From: Streptomyces sp. DSM 15324 | GTDB taxonomy: Bacteria > Actinomycetota > Actinomycetes > Streptomycetales > Streptomycetaceae | Assembly: GCF_001514285.1 (NCBI RefSeq) | Contig: NZ_KQ949033.1 | Coordinates: 1 to 64,000 of the forward strand | Direction of reading: 5' to 3' | DNA: 64,000 bases | Shown here: piece by piece, positions 33,123 through 41,034 of the stretch | Numbering within the stretch: position 1 is the first letter of the stretch | Layout of the letters: every line of letters starts with the position of its first letter | The notes under the pieces: generated by a model | Database searches by the model: none | Told to the model about the DNA's origin: nothing | Seen by the model: the letters and a program-made list of their open reading frames with translations, nothing else | Translations under genes and position numbers: made by a program

Positions 33123-34734
33123 GCGCGGTCACCCGGCCTCGGCCGGCGCGGCGGGTCCGCCGCCCCGCGCGGAGGTGTGCGAGACGCACTCCGCGATCGT
33201 GTTCTTCGTCGGCGACCGCGCCTACAAGGTGAAGAAGCCGGTGGACCTGGGGTTTCTGGACTACGGCTCGCGGGCCGCCCGCCGGGCGGCCTGCGCACGC
33301 GAGGTGGCTCTCAACCGCCGTTTCGCTCCGGACGTGTACCTGGGCCTCGGCGAGGTCACGTGTCCCGAGGGCGAGGGGGACGAGGTCGAGGGGGACGAGG
33401 GGGACGAGGGCGACGAGACCGGGGACGGAGACCGGGAGGGGGACGGGCACGGGGAACCCCTCGTGGTGATGCGCCGGATGCCGGCGGACCGACGCCTCTC
33501 CCGGCTCGTCCGCGCCGGCGTGCCGCTCGACGACGACCTGCGGGCCGTGGCCCGTCGGCTCGCCACCTGGCACGCCGAGGCGCCCCGCGGCCGGGACGTG
33601 GACGAACAGGGCACCCGGGACGCGCTGGCGGGCCGGTGGGAGGCGAGCTTCGCGCAGATCCACGCGTCGGCCGACGACGGCTCCCTGCCCGACGGCGTGC
33701 CCGACGGCGTGCCCGAGGTCGAGCGGCTGGTGCGCCGCTACCTCGCCGGCCGGGAGCGGCTCTTCGCCTCCCGCATCGCCCAGCGGCGGGTGGTGGACGG
33801 CCACGGCGATCTGCTCGCCGAGGACGTCTTCTGCCTCGACGACGGCCCCCGCGTCCTGGACTGCCTGGAGTTCGACGACCGTCTGCGCTACGTCGACGGC
33901 CTGGACGACGCCGCCTTCCTCGCCATGGACCTGGAGCAGCTCGGCGCCCCGGAGGCGGCGGCCTCCTTCCTCGCCCGGTACAGCGAGTACTCCGGCGACC
34001 CCGCGCCCCCGTCCCTGTGGCACCACTACGTCGCCTACCGCGCGTTCGTCCGCGCCAAGGTGTCGCTCATCCAGGCGGGCCAGGGGGCGCCGGGCGCGGA
34101 GCCGGCGGCGCGACGGCTGATCTCGACGACCCTGCGTCACCTGCGCACCGCCGCCGTGGGACTCACCCTCGTCGGCGGACTGCCGGGCAGCGGGAAGTCC
34201 ACCCTCTCCGGTGCGCTCGCCGGCCGGCTGGAGGCCACGCTCCTCAGCAGCGACCGTCTGCGCAAGGAACTCGCGGGCATCCCGCCGGAGCGGCCGGCCG
34301 CGGCCGCCTACGGCGAGGGGCTGTACACGCCGGAGTGGACGGCCAGGACCTACTCCACCCTGCTCGACCGGGCGGCCGCCCTGCTGTCGTCCGGCGAGTC
34401 CGTCGTCCTGGACGCCAGCTGGTCCGCCGCGGAGCAGCGCACGGCGGCCCGGCACCTGGCCGAGCGCACCGACGCCGACCTGGTGGCCCTGCACTGCCGG
34501 GTCCCCGGCGAGGTCTCGGCGGCCCGGCTGAGCACCCGCGCACCGGGCATGTCCGACGCGGGGATCGAGGTCGCCGCCGCCATGGCCGCCACGGAACCCC
34601 CGTGGCCCGAGGCCGTGGCCGTCGACACCGGCGGACCACTGGAGTCCGCCGTCGCCCGGGCACTGGCGGCCGTACGCCCGTGGGGCCCGGGCCAGGCCCC
34701 CGTCTTCCGCCGCCCGTACATGGAACCGGACTAG
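33115..34734 (+). CDS. Phosphotransferase-like/AAA ATPase (kinase) fusion protein
   Basis: 539 residues starting at ATG 33115 inside the UspA stop region, so translation is coupled. Residues about 15-330 resemble the aminoglycoside phosphotransferase-like N-domain of the two-domain kinase family (THSAIVFFVGDRAYKVKKPVDLGFLDY, then VVDGHGDLLAEDVF and CLEFDDRLRYVDG). Residues about 350-520 form a P-loop kinase (LVGGLPGSGKSTLSGALAG, LLSSDRLRKELAGIP, SVVLDASW). An acidic low-complexity insert (Gly/Asp/Glu repeats, residues 85-114) interrupts the N-domain. Mycobacterial DosR-regulon member Rv2004c has the same plan. The TAG stop at 34732-34734 lies in the left end of a MITE-like element, so the original C-terminus may have been altered. 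Confidence 0.88.
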   Translation: MTERGHPASAGAAGPPPRAEVCETHSAIVFFVGDRAYKVKKPVDLGFLDYGSRAARRAACAREVALNRRFAPDVYLGLGEVTCPEGEGDEVEGDEGDEGDETGDGDREGDGHGEPLVVMRRMPADRRLSRLVRAGVPLDDDLRAVARRLATWHAEAPRGRDVDEQGTRDALAGRWEASFAQIHASADDGSLPDGVPDGVPEVERLVRRYLAGRERLFASRIAQRRVVDGHGDLLAEDVFCLDDGPRVLDCLEFDDRLRYVDGLDDAAFLAMDLEQLGAPEAAASFLARYSEYSGDPAPPSLWHHYVAYRAFVRAKVSLIQAGQGAPGAEPAARRLISTTLRHLRTAAVGLTLVGGLPGSGKSTLSGALAGRLEATLLSSDRLRKELAGIPPERPAAAAYGEGLYTPEWTARTYSTLLDRAAALLSSGESVVLDASWSAAEQRTAARHLAERTDADLVALHCRVPGEVSAARLSTRAPGMSDAGIEVAAAMAATEPPWPEAVAVDTGGPLESAVARALAAVRPWGPGQAPVFRRPYMEPD

Positions 34735-34839
34735 GGGCTGTCCGGCGGATCATGCCGCAGACGCGGGGTCTGGCACGCCCACCTGGGCCGATGAGTCACC
34801 GCTGCTTTCCTGCGACTTGATCCGCCGGACAGCCCCTAG
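34731..34839. mobile_element. MITE-like element, 109 bp with 22-bp perfect inverted ends
   Basis: The left end 34731-34752 and right end 34818-34839 are perfect 22-bp inverted repeats (outer part CTAGGGGCTGTCCGGCGGAT). The outermost CTAG at each end is self-complementary and may be a target-site duplication, leaving 18-bp terminal repeats GGGCTGTCC...ATCA. The 65-bp core has no transposase. Terminal sequences of this kind and CTAG/TAG targets are typical of IS5-group elements in Streptomyces, so it is probably a non-autonomous derivative. It sits between convergent genes and provides the stop codon of the upstream gene. Confidence 0.85.
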
Positions 34840-34873
34840 CCGGACCGGACGGGCGCGGATCGCAGGAGCGGGT

Positions 34874-35389
34874 TCAGTCGTCGTCCCCGCCGCCCGACGC
34901 CGTCTTGGAGAAGCCGTCGTGCCACGCCGCCTTCGCACCCGAGTCACCGATGCGGTAGACGTCCACGACGGCTCCCGCGGCCACCACGAGGGACAGCACC
35001 GCGGCCGCCACCCGCAGCGGGGTGCCGGGGCGGCGGGCACCGCCCGAGGCTGCGGGCCCGGACGCGGCGGCGCGGCCGGAGGCCCACCAGACGGCGGCGG
35101 CCAGGACGAACAGGCCGCCCACCCAGGGGAGCAGGCCATCGCCCAGCTCGGCGTGCCGGCGCACCAGGGCGTTGCCGTCGACGTGTCGCTCCAGCCACTC
35201 CCCTGCCTGCGTGGTGAGCGGCACGCTCACGAGCGTGACCAGGGCGAGCGCGGGCAGCACGACACCCATGCGCCGCGCCGCCCCGGGCCGTATCGCGCAG
35301 ACGACGAGCGCCAGCGCAGTCAGGGGAACGAGGACGACGACGACATGCACGAGCAGTATGTGTGCGGGCAGGCCGTTGACCAGGCTCAT
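34874..35389 (-). CDS. DUF2231-like membrane protein
   Basis: 171 residues from ATG at 35389, with GGAGG eight nucleotides upstream. Four membrane helices: LPAHILLVHVVVVLVPLTALALVV (the conserved HxxLVH start), MGVVLPALALVTLVSVPLTTQ, LLPWVGGLFVLAAAVWWA and VAAAVLSLVVAAGAVVDVYRIGDSGAKAAWHD. AGEWLERHVDGNALVRRHAELGD is a recognisable DUF2231 loop with conserved His and Glu. Possibly haem- or quinone-related, but the role is unknown. Divergent from the CBS-BON gene at 35592, with a DosR-like palindrome between them; convergent with the kinase fusion across the MITE. Confidence 0.87.
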   Translation of the reverse strand: MSLVNGLPAHILLVHVVVVLVPLTALALVVCAIRPGAARRMGVVLPALALVTLVSVPLTTQAGEWLERHVDGNALVRRHAELGDGLLPWVGGLFVLAAAVWWASGRAAASGPAASGGARRPGTPLRVAAAVLSLVVAAGAVVDVYRIGDSGAKAAWHDGFSKTASGGGDDD

Positions 35390-35505
35390 CGGCAATTCCT
35401 CCGGGGGATCGGGCACTCACCGTGCGGATCGGGCGCGCCAGCCTGGCACAGGAACTTCTCAGCTTCTTCTGAGAAGGGGCCGGGACGGGCGAGAAGGGCC
35501 GGTTG

Positions 35506-35519
35506 GGGCCGATCGGCCC
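35506..35519. promoter_or_regulatory. DosR/OsdR-like palindrome, copy 2
   Basis: GGGCCGATCGGCCC is a perfect 14-bp palindrome, flanked by TTG on the left. It lies 72 bp before the CBS-BON start at 35592 and 116 bp before DUF2231. Confidence 0.65.
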
Positions 35520-35591
35520 ATGCGGCGAGGGCCGGTCAGGCGGAGAGTGGGGGGAGGAGGGGGCCGCACACGACACGAGGAGGCGGGAACC

Positions 35592-36227
35592 ATGGGGCAC
35601 CGGATGGTGGGCGACCTCATGACCACACCGGTCGTCAGCGTGCGCCGGGACACCGGCTTCAAGGAGATCGCCAAGCTGCTCGCCGAGCACGACATCACCG
35701 CCGTACCGGTCGTGGACGACGACGAACACGCCGTCGGGGTGGTCTCCGAGGCGGATCTGCTGCGCAACGAGGCGGGCCCGACCGCCGGAGGACTGATGCA
35801 CAGCCCCGCCGTGACGGCCAGGCCGCAGTGGACGGCGGTGGAGGCGGCCCAGGTCATGGAGCGGCACCACGTCAAACGGCTGCCGGTGGTCGACGAGGCC
35901 GACCGACTGGTCGGCCTGGTCAGCCGGGCCGATCTGCTGCGGGTCTTCCTGCGGGGCGACAGCGCCATCCGGGAGGAGATTTCCGGGGAGGTGCTGCTCC
36001 GCACCCTCGGCGTCGCCCCCGGCGCGGTCACCGTCCGCGTCGTCGACGGCCGGGTGTCGCTGAAGGGCACGGTCGAGCGGCGGTCGCTCGTGCCGGTCGT
36101 GGTACGCCTGTGCCAGGACGTGGACGGTGTCGTCGACGTCTCCGCGGAACTGCGCCACCGGGTGGACGACACCGACTCCGCCCTGCCGGAGCCCGGGACA
36201 CCGCGACGCGCCGGACTGGCCACGTGA
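35592..36227 (+). CDS. CBS-pair and BON domain protein, copy 1
   Basis: 211 residues from ATG at 35592 (GAGGAGGCGGGAA upstream). Two CBS motifs: residues 7-60 (VGDLMTTPVVSVRRDTGFKEIAKLLAEHDITAVPVVDDDEHAVGVVSEADLL) and 68-120 (LMHSPAVTARPQ to VKRLPVVDEADRLVGLVSRADLLRVF). A BON domain follows at about 130-195 (GAVTVRVVDGRVSLKGTVERRSLVPVVVRLCQDVDGVVDV). CBS pairs bind adenine nucleotides; BON domains bind lipids or other surfaces. The Mycobacterium counterpart of the CBS part is Hrp1, a DosR-regulon protein. Two close paralogues lie at 38835 and 41035. Target unknown. Confidence 0.92.
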   Translation: MGHRMVGDLMTTPVVSVRRDTGFKEIAKLLAEHDITAVPVVDDDEHAVGVVSEADLLRNEAGPTAGGLMHSPAVTARPQWTAVEAAQVMERHHVKRLPVVDEADRLVGLVSRADLLRVFLRGDSAIREEISGEVLLRTLGVAPGAVTVRVVDGRVSLKGTVERRSLVPVVVRLCQDVDGVVDVSAELRHRVDDTDSALPEPGTPRRAGLAT

Positions 36228-36254
36228 GCGCCCCGCGGCGCCCGGTCCGTGCCG

Positions 36255-38660
36255 TCAGTCCGCGAGGCCCGGCAGGTCCGGCAGGTCCGGCAGGTCCGGC
36301 AGGGTGATCTCGCGGGTCTCCCCCGGCCGTACGCGGACCGCGCGACCCGGCAGCCGGAGGTCGATCGGGGAGCGGTCGGAGGGCGGCACCGTCATCTCCA
36401 GCCGGCCGCGGCTCAGGCGCAGCCGGACGCCCCAGTGCCCCCGGTAGCGGAGGGAGAAGCCGTAGGACGAGAGCTCCGGCAGCGGCACCGGGTCGAGCCA
36501 CAGGGCACCGGCGCGGGTCTCGAGGCCGGTCAGTCCGCGCTGGACCAGGTCGAGGGTGCCGGCCATGGCGCCCAGGTGGATGCCCTCGCCGGTGGTGCCG
36601 CCCTGGACGTCGGCGACATCGCCGAGCAGCGCTTCCTGGCAGTACGTCCATGCCTCCGCCCGCCGGGCCCGGGCCAGGACCCAGCCGTGGACCAGACCGC
36701 TGAGGGTGGAGCCGTGGCTGGTGCGCAGCAGGTAGTGGTCGACCGTCCGTCGCCAGGTGTCCTCGTCCAGCCGGTGCCCCAGCCGTGCGAAGAGGGCGCG
36801 GAGTTCGTGCGGCGAGAAGAGGTAGCCGAGCATCAGGACGTCGGCCTGTTTGGACGCCTGGTAGCGGTTGACGGTGTCGCCCTCCGCCTCCAGGATCCGG
36901 TCCAGGCGCCGGATGTCGCCGTACCGGCGCCGGTAGCCCTCCCAGTCGAGTTCGGCGAGGTCGCCGTACCCCTCGAACTGGCTGATGACACCGGCGTGGA
37001 AGGGCACATGAAGGGTGCGCGACACGTCCTCCCACTGTTCGAGCTCGCCCTCGTCCAGGCCGGTGCGCTCGGCGAGTTCACGCCGTCGGGGTTCGGGCAG
37101 GGTCCGCAGCACCTCCAGGGCGCGGGTGAGCACCCAGGCGGCGGTGACGTTGGTGTACGCGTTGTCGTCGAGACCGGGCTGCCGTGCACCGGGGTAGGCG
37201 TCGTGGTACTCGTCGGGGCCCATCACGCCCCGGAGGCGGTGGCGGCCCACTCCTTCGTCCCAGGTCGCCGAGTCGGCCCAGAAGCGGGCGATCTGCAACA
37301 GCATCTCGGCGCCCTTCGTGTGCAGGAACTCCGTGTCCCCGCTGGCCTCGCAGTACCGCCACACGTTGTACGCGACCGCCGAGCCGACGTGGTGCTGGAG
37401 CCGTGAGTGATCCGGCAGCCAGCGCCCGGAGCGGGGGTTGAGGTGCAGTTCCTGGGACTCCTCCCGGCCGTCGCTGCCGCTCTGCCACGGGTACAGCGCG
37501 CCCCGCCGTCCGGCGGCGCGGGCGGCGGCCACGGCCCGGTCCAGGCGGCGGTGCCGGTAGCGGAGCAGGGCCCGGGAGACCTCCGGGAAGTGCAGGTCGA
37601 GGTACGGCAGCACGAAGAGTTCGTCCCAGAAGACATGGCCGCGGTAGGCCTCGCCGTGCAGGCCCCGGGCGGGAACTCCGACGTCGAGGTCGGCCGTGTG
37701 CGGGGAGAGGGTCTGCAGGACGTGGAAGAGGTGCAGCCGCAGGACGCGCCCCGCCTCGCCGGGCACCTCCAGCTCGGCCCGCCGCCACAGCTGGGCCCAG
37801 GCCGTCAGCTGTGTCTCGCGCAGCGCGTCGAAGGGCGGCGCCGCCGTCACCCGGTCGACCGCGGCGGCCGGCGGATCGCTGATCGCGGGGTCGCGGGAGG
37901 TGTGCAGGGCGACGGTCTTGTCGACGCGGACCGTACGACCGGGCAGCAGCGGTAGCCGCACCGTCTGGTGCACCCGTGTCCTGTCGTGCCGGGCGGTGAT
38001 CCGCGCGTCGGCGGTCAGCCGCGCCGCGATGCCGATGCGGACGTCGGAGGTGCGGGTGCGGCAGCGCAGCCACACCGTGTCCGGCCCGGCGGATCCGGTG
38101 TGCGGCCGGGTGAGGTGGCGGCCGCCCAGGTCCCGGTAGCGCGCCACCCCGGCGTTGGTGACACCGCCGTCCAGCGTGGCCTCCACCTCCAGGTCCCCGG
38201 CGAAGTCCTCGGCGGTGAACTCCGTGCGCAGGGCCGCCAGATGGGGGTCGGCCATGTGGACGAGCCGCTGCTGGCGCACCACCAGGGACCGGTCCTCGCC
38301 GATCCGGTACCGCGTCCGGCGCTCCAGCAGTCCCGAGGCCAGGTGCAGCACCTGCCGGTGGTCCCGCACCTCGGCCGTTTCCGGGGTGAGCCAGGACTGC
38401 CCCGCGAGGCGGAAGCGGAGCGGCAGCCAGTTCGGGACGTTGACCATGTCCTCGTTCTCGACCCGGCGCCCCGCCACTTCCGTCGTCAGCCGGTCGTAGC
38501 AGCCGGCCACGTAGGTTCCGGGGTAGTGCACCGCGTCCGCGTCGCACTCCGGCAGCGCCCCACGGGTGGCCAGGTAACCGTTGCCCAGCGTGCACAGCGC
38601 CTCGCGCAGGGACTCGGCCTGCGGGTCGTAGCCGTCGTACTCCCAGGTCCAGCCCGTCAC
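36255..38660 (-). CDS. Glycoside hydrolase family 65 disaccharide phosphorylase
   Basis: 801 residues from GTG at 38660 (AGGAGG seven nucleotides upstream). N-terminal beta-sandwich (WEYDGYDPQAESLREALCTLGNGYLATRGALPE), an (alpha/alpha)6 barrel beginning near EAYRGHVFWDELFVLPYLDLHFPE, and the catalytic general acid in VMGPDEYHDAYP (Glu). RYQASKQADVLML and THGSTLSGLVHGW-like phosphate-loop segments (SHGSTLS) mark it as a phosphorylase rather than a hydrolase. It likely cleaves trehalose, maltose or kojibiose with phosphate, saving ATP. A 9-bp repeat encodes LPDLPDLPD near the C-terminus (36271-36303). Convergent with CBS copy 1 and divergent from CBS copy 2. Confidence 0.93.
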   Translation of the reverse strand: MTGWTWEYDGYDPQAESLREALCTLGNGYLATRGALPECDADAVHYPGTYVAGCYDRLTTEVAGRRVENEDMVNVPNWLPLRFRLAGQSWLTPETAEVRDHRQVLHLASGLLERRTRYRIGEDRSLVVRQQRLVHMADPHLAALRTEFTAEDFAGDLEVEATLDGGVTNAGVARYRDLGGRHLTRPHTGSAGPDTVWLRCRTRTSDVRIGIAARLTADARITARHDRTRVHQTVRLPLLPGRTVRVDKTVALHTSRDPAISDPPAAAVDRVTAAPPFDALRETQLTAWAQLWRRAELEVPGEAGRVLRLHLFHVLQTLSPHTADLDVGVPARGLHGEAYRGHVFWDELFVLPYLDLHFPEVSRALLRYRHRRLDRAVAAARAAGRRGALYPWQSGSDGREESQELHLNPRSGRWLPDHSRLQHHVGSAVAYNVWRYCEASGDTEFLHTKGAEMLLQIARFWADSATWDEGVGRHRLRGVMGPDEYHDAYPGARQPGLDDNAYTNVTAAWVLTRALEVLRTLPEPRRRELAERTGLDEGELEQWEDVSRTLHVPFHAGVISQFEGYGDLAELDWEGYRRRYGDIRRLDRILEAEGDTVNRYQASKQADVLMLGYLFSPHELRALFARLGHRLDEDTWRRTVDHYLLRTSHGSTLSGLVHGWVLARARRAEAWTYCQEALLGDVADVQGGTTGEGIHLGAMAGTLDLVQRGLTGLETRAGALWLDPVPLPELSSYGFSLRYRGHWGVRLRLSRGRLEMTVPPSDRSPIDLRLPGRAVRVRPGETREITLPDLPDLPDLPGLAD
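36271..36303. repeat. 9-bp tandem repeat in the GH65 3' end
   Basis: GGCAGGTCC is repeated three times plus a partial copy. On the coding strand it gives a Leu-Pro-Asp tripeptide repeat just before the stop. Confidence 0.8.
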
Positions 38661-38742
38661 CGGCTCACCTCCTGCCCCGTGCGCGCCAGAACTCCAGTCT
38701 GGGCCCCCGCGCGCCCGCTGTCCGGTTCGGGCGGCCGTCCGA

Positions 38743-38756
38743 GGACCGACCGGCCC
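38743..38756. promoter_or_regulatory. DosR/OsdR-like palindrome, degenerate copy 3
   Basis: GGACCGACCGGCCC fits the 14-bp layout with one mismatch in the left arm. It lies 79 bp upstream of CBS copy 2 and 83 bp from the GH65 start in the divergent promoter region. Weaker than the other copies. Confidence 0.35.
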
Positions 38757-38834
38757 CGAGGAGGGGACCGACAGCACCTGCCCTTCGGTCCGCGGCGGCC
38801 GCAGGCTGGAGCGGACGAGGAGGAGGTGGGACGC

Positions 38835-39485
38835 ATGGCCCGCATCGTGGGTGAGGTGATGACCCGTGAGGTCGTCCGGGCCCGCCGGGGGACCCCGTTC
38901 AAGGACGTCGTACGGCTGCTGGACCGGCACCGGATCAGCGGGATGCCCGTCGTGGACGGGGACGACAAGGTCGTCGGGGTGATCTCCGGGACGGACCTGA
39001 TCCGCCATCAGGCGGGCCGGTCCCCGGACGGCCGCGCCGTCACGGCCCGGGAGTTGATGTCGACGCCCGCGATCACCGTGCACCCGGAGCAGCGGATCGC
39101 CGACGCGGCACGTGTGATGGAGCGGCGCGGTGTCGAGCGGCTGCCGGTGGTGGACGAGGAGGACCGGCTGGTCGGCATCGCCACCCGGCGTGACCTGCTG
39201 CGGGTGTTCCTGCGGACCGACGACGAGATCCGCCGGGAGGTCCTCGACGACGTACTGCCCCGCGTCCTCGGCCGGACCGCCCTCGAGGTGACCGTGTCGG
39301 TCCGGGACGGCGTGGTCACGCTGCGCGCCCCCGGGGAGCACGGCGCGGAGCTGGCGGCCGCGATCGGGCCGGCGTACCGGGTCGACGGCGTGGTCGGCGT
39401 CGTCAGCAGACCTGCGCCCACGGGCCCTTCGCGGCCGTCCGGCCCGGCGTGGGGACCGGCGGGGCCTGCGCCGGGACACCGGTAG
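38835..39485 (+). CDS. CBS-pair and BON domain protein, copy 2
   Basis: 216 residues from ATG at 38835 (AGGAGGTGGGACGC upstream). CBS1 at residues 7-60 (VGEVMTREVVRARRGTPFKDVVRLLDRHRISGMPVVDGDDKVVGVISGTDLI), CBS2 at about 72-125 (LMSTPAITVHPEQRI to VERLPVVDEEDRLVGIATRRDLLRVF). The BON-like part (LEVTVSVRDGVVTLRAPGEHGAELAAAIGPAYRVDGVVGVV) is shorter and less regular than in copies 1 and 3. A Pro/Gly-rich tail of about 20 residues ends the protein. Divergent from the GH65 gene and possibly co-regulated through the weak palindrome between them. Confidence 0.9.
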   Translation: MARIVGEVMTREVVRARRGTPFKDVVRLLDRHRISGMPVVDGDDKVVGVISGTDLIRHQAGRSPDGRAVTARELMSTPAITVHPEQRIADAARVMERRGVERLPVVDEEDRLVGIATRRDLLRVFLRTDDEIRREVLDDVLPRVLGRTALEVTVSVRDGVVTLRAPGEHGAELAAAIGPAYRVDGVVGVVSRPAPTGPSRPSGPAWGPAGPAPGHR

Positions 39486-39513
39486 CGGCGGCCGGCCACG
39501 GGGCCCGGCGGGC

Positions 39514-39719
39514 TCACACCGCGCGCGGGCCGTGCCGCCGGAACCGGTCGCGGACCCGGTCGACGAGGTTCCGGTCCGGCGTCGGGCCGGTCAGGAACGA
39601 CGCGTCGCCCTCGGCCTGGATGACGTGGCGCACGCGATCAGCTCGCGCCGGCGTGTCCCGGCGAGGCCTCGCCGGGCGGCCGGGGTGACGCGTTCGGGGG
39701 CTGTCACGGTCGCGGTCAT
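39514..39719 (-). pseudogene. Small gene with apparent frameshift
   Basis: ATG at 39719 has an excellent ribosome site (GAGGAGGGGAACGCG). The reading (MTATVTAPERVTPAARRGLA, then RRRELIA) meets a stop at codon 43. A +1 shift near 39630 continues as VRHVIQAEGDASFLTGPTPD, then NLVDRVRDRFRRHGPRAV with a stop at 39514. The second part has good codon bias and a compact helical look. I do not recognise the family. Either the gene is frameshifted or the second frame is a separate small ORF starting at a GTG. Confidence 0.35.
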
Positions 39720-39819
39720 CGCGTTCCCCTCCTCGGTGCGTGCCCTGCGCGTCGACGCTCGTCCGCCGTGAGCGCCGGAAGGAGTCCCGGACAGCGCCCG
39801 GGCCCGTGGCGTACGGCCG

Positions 39820-40716
39820 TCAGCCGGCCGTGAGGTCCGGGCGGACCAGGGTGCCCGACCGGCCGTGCACGATCTCGTACGCCGCGTCGAGGGCCCCGAT
39901 CGCGGCGAGCCCGCCGGTCCGCTCCACGAACCGGGCGGCGGCCTCGGCCTTGGGCCCCATGGACCCCGCCGGGAACCCTGCGCGGCGCAGCTCGGCGGGG
40001 GTCGCGTCGAGGATCGGCCGCTGCCCCGGTGTCCCGTACTCCTCGTACACGCACGGGACGTCGGTGAGGACGAGCAGGAAGTCGGCCTTCAGGTCCTCGG
40101 CGAGCAGGGCCGCCGTGAGGTCCTTGTCGACGACGGCCTCCACCGCCGTCAGGGCTCCGGTGTCCGGGGCGGCGGTGACGGGTACGCCTCCGCCGCCCGC
40201 GCAGATCACCAGGGTGCCGCTGTCGAGCAGCTGGTGGACGATGCCGGTCTCCAGGACCCGTTCCGGCCGCGGCGAGGGGACCACCCGGCGCCGGGCGCCG
40301 GCCGTCTCCCGGGCGCCGGCCGTCTCCCGGGGGCCGGTCCGGCCGACGGGTTCGGTGGGCCGTGCGAACGCCGGATCGTCGGCGCGGACGAGGGTGTGGG
40401 TGACCAGGGTGGCGACGGGGCGGCCGGGCAGGGCGTCGTGCAGGGTGCGGGCCAGCAGGGAGCCGATCATGCCTTGCGTCTGGGCGCCGAGCAGAGCGAG
40501 CGGGTAGGGGGCGCTGAGCGCGGGGTCGGCGGCGCTCTCCCCGGCGAGCAGGCCGAGCTGGGGGCCGTTGCCGTGGGTGAGGACGAGTTCGTGGTCATGG
40601 GCGAGGGCGGCCAGGGCGGTGGCCACCCGGTCGATGTTCGCCTGCTGCACCGCGGCTTCGGGGCGTTCGCCGCGGTGCAGCAGGGCGTTGCCGCCGAGGG
40701 CGACGACGATACGCAT
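39820..40716 (-). CDS. arcC: Carbamate kinase
   Basis: 298 residues from ATG at 40716. Amino-acid-kinase fold: MRIVVALGGNALLHRGERP, LVLTHGNGPQLGLLAGES, YPLALLGAQTQGMIGSLLA, then RRVVPSPRPERVLE, VICAGGGGVPV, VVDKDLTAALLAEDLKADFLLVLTDV and GSMGPKAEAAARFVE. These are the carbamate-kinase signatures; the enzyme makes ATP from carbamoyl phosphate and ADP. The substrate lid is shortened and contains a duplicated RETAGA instead of the usual KPIGPFY-type segment. No arcA or arcB is nearby, so carbamoyl phosphate must come from elsewhere. The gene diverges from CBS copy 3 with a DosR-like box between. Substrate-level ATP formation suits energy-limited cells. Confidence 0.92.
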   Translation of the reverse strand: MRIVVALGGNALLHRGERPEAAVQQANIDRVATALAALAHDHELVLTHGNGPQLGLLAGESAADPALSAPYPLALLGAQTQGMIGSLLARTLHDALPGRPVATLVTHTLVRADDPAFARPTEPVGRTGPRETAGARETAGARRRVVPSPRPERVLETGIVHQLLDSGTLVICAGGGGVPVTAAPDTGALTAVEAVVDKDLTAALLAEDLKADFLLVLTDVPCVYEEYGTPGQRPILDATPAELRRAGFPAGSMGPKAEAAARFVERTGGLAAIGALDAAYEIVHGRSGTLVRPDLTAG

Positions 40717-40849
40717 GGCTTCGGTCCTCCAGGGGGCGGCGGGCACGGCGTCGAGGGGGTGCGGTGCGGCGGGCTCTCGGTCCGGCCGGTGACGATCCGA
40801 TCGTCGCGCGCCAGGCCGCTCCCGGGCAGTGGCCACAGGTCCCGCGGGG

Positions 40850-40863
40850 GGCCCGATGGTCCC
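40850..40863. promoter_or_regulatory. DosR/OsdR-like palindrome, copy 4
   Basis: GGCCCGATGGTCCC, with another G on the left, follows the same layout and shares the central GAT with copy 2. It lies between the divergent carbamate kinase (134 bp away) and CBS copy 3 (172 bp away). Confidence 0.5.
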
Positions 40864-41034
40864 GGTCCGGCCGGTGCGCCGACGTGCCGAGCGGCCCCGG
40901 CCGGGGACCGGACGGCCCCTGGGCGGGGCGGAGGCCGGGGCCCACGCTGGAACCGGCCGCTGGAACAGGCCGTTCCCGGCACCGTCGAACGGCCCGGCCG
41001 CCCCGGCCGCCGGACGAACCACGAAGGAGTGTCC

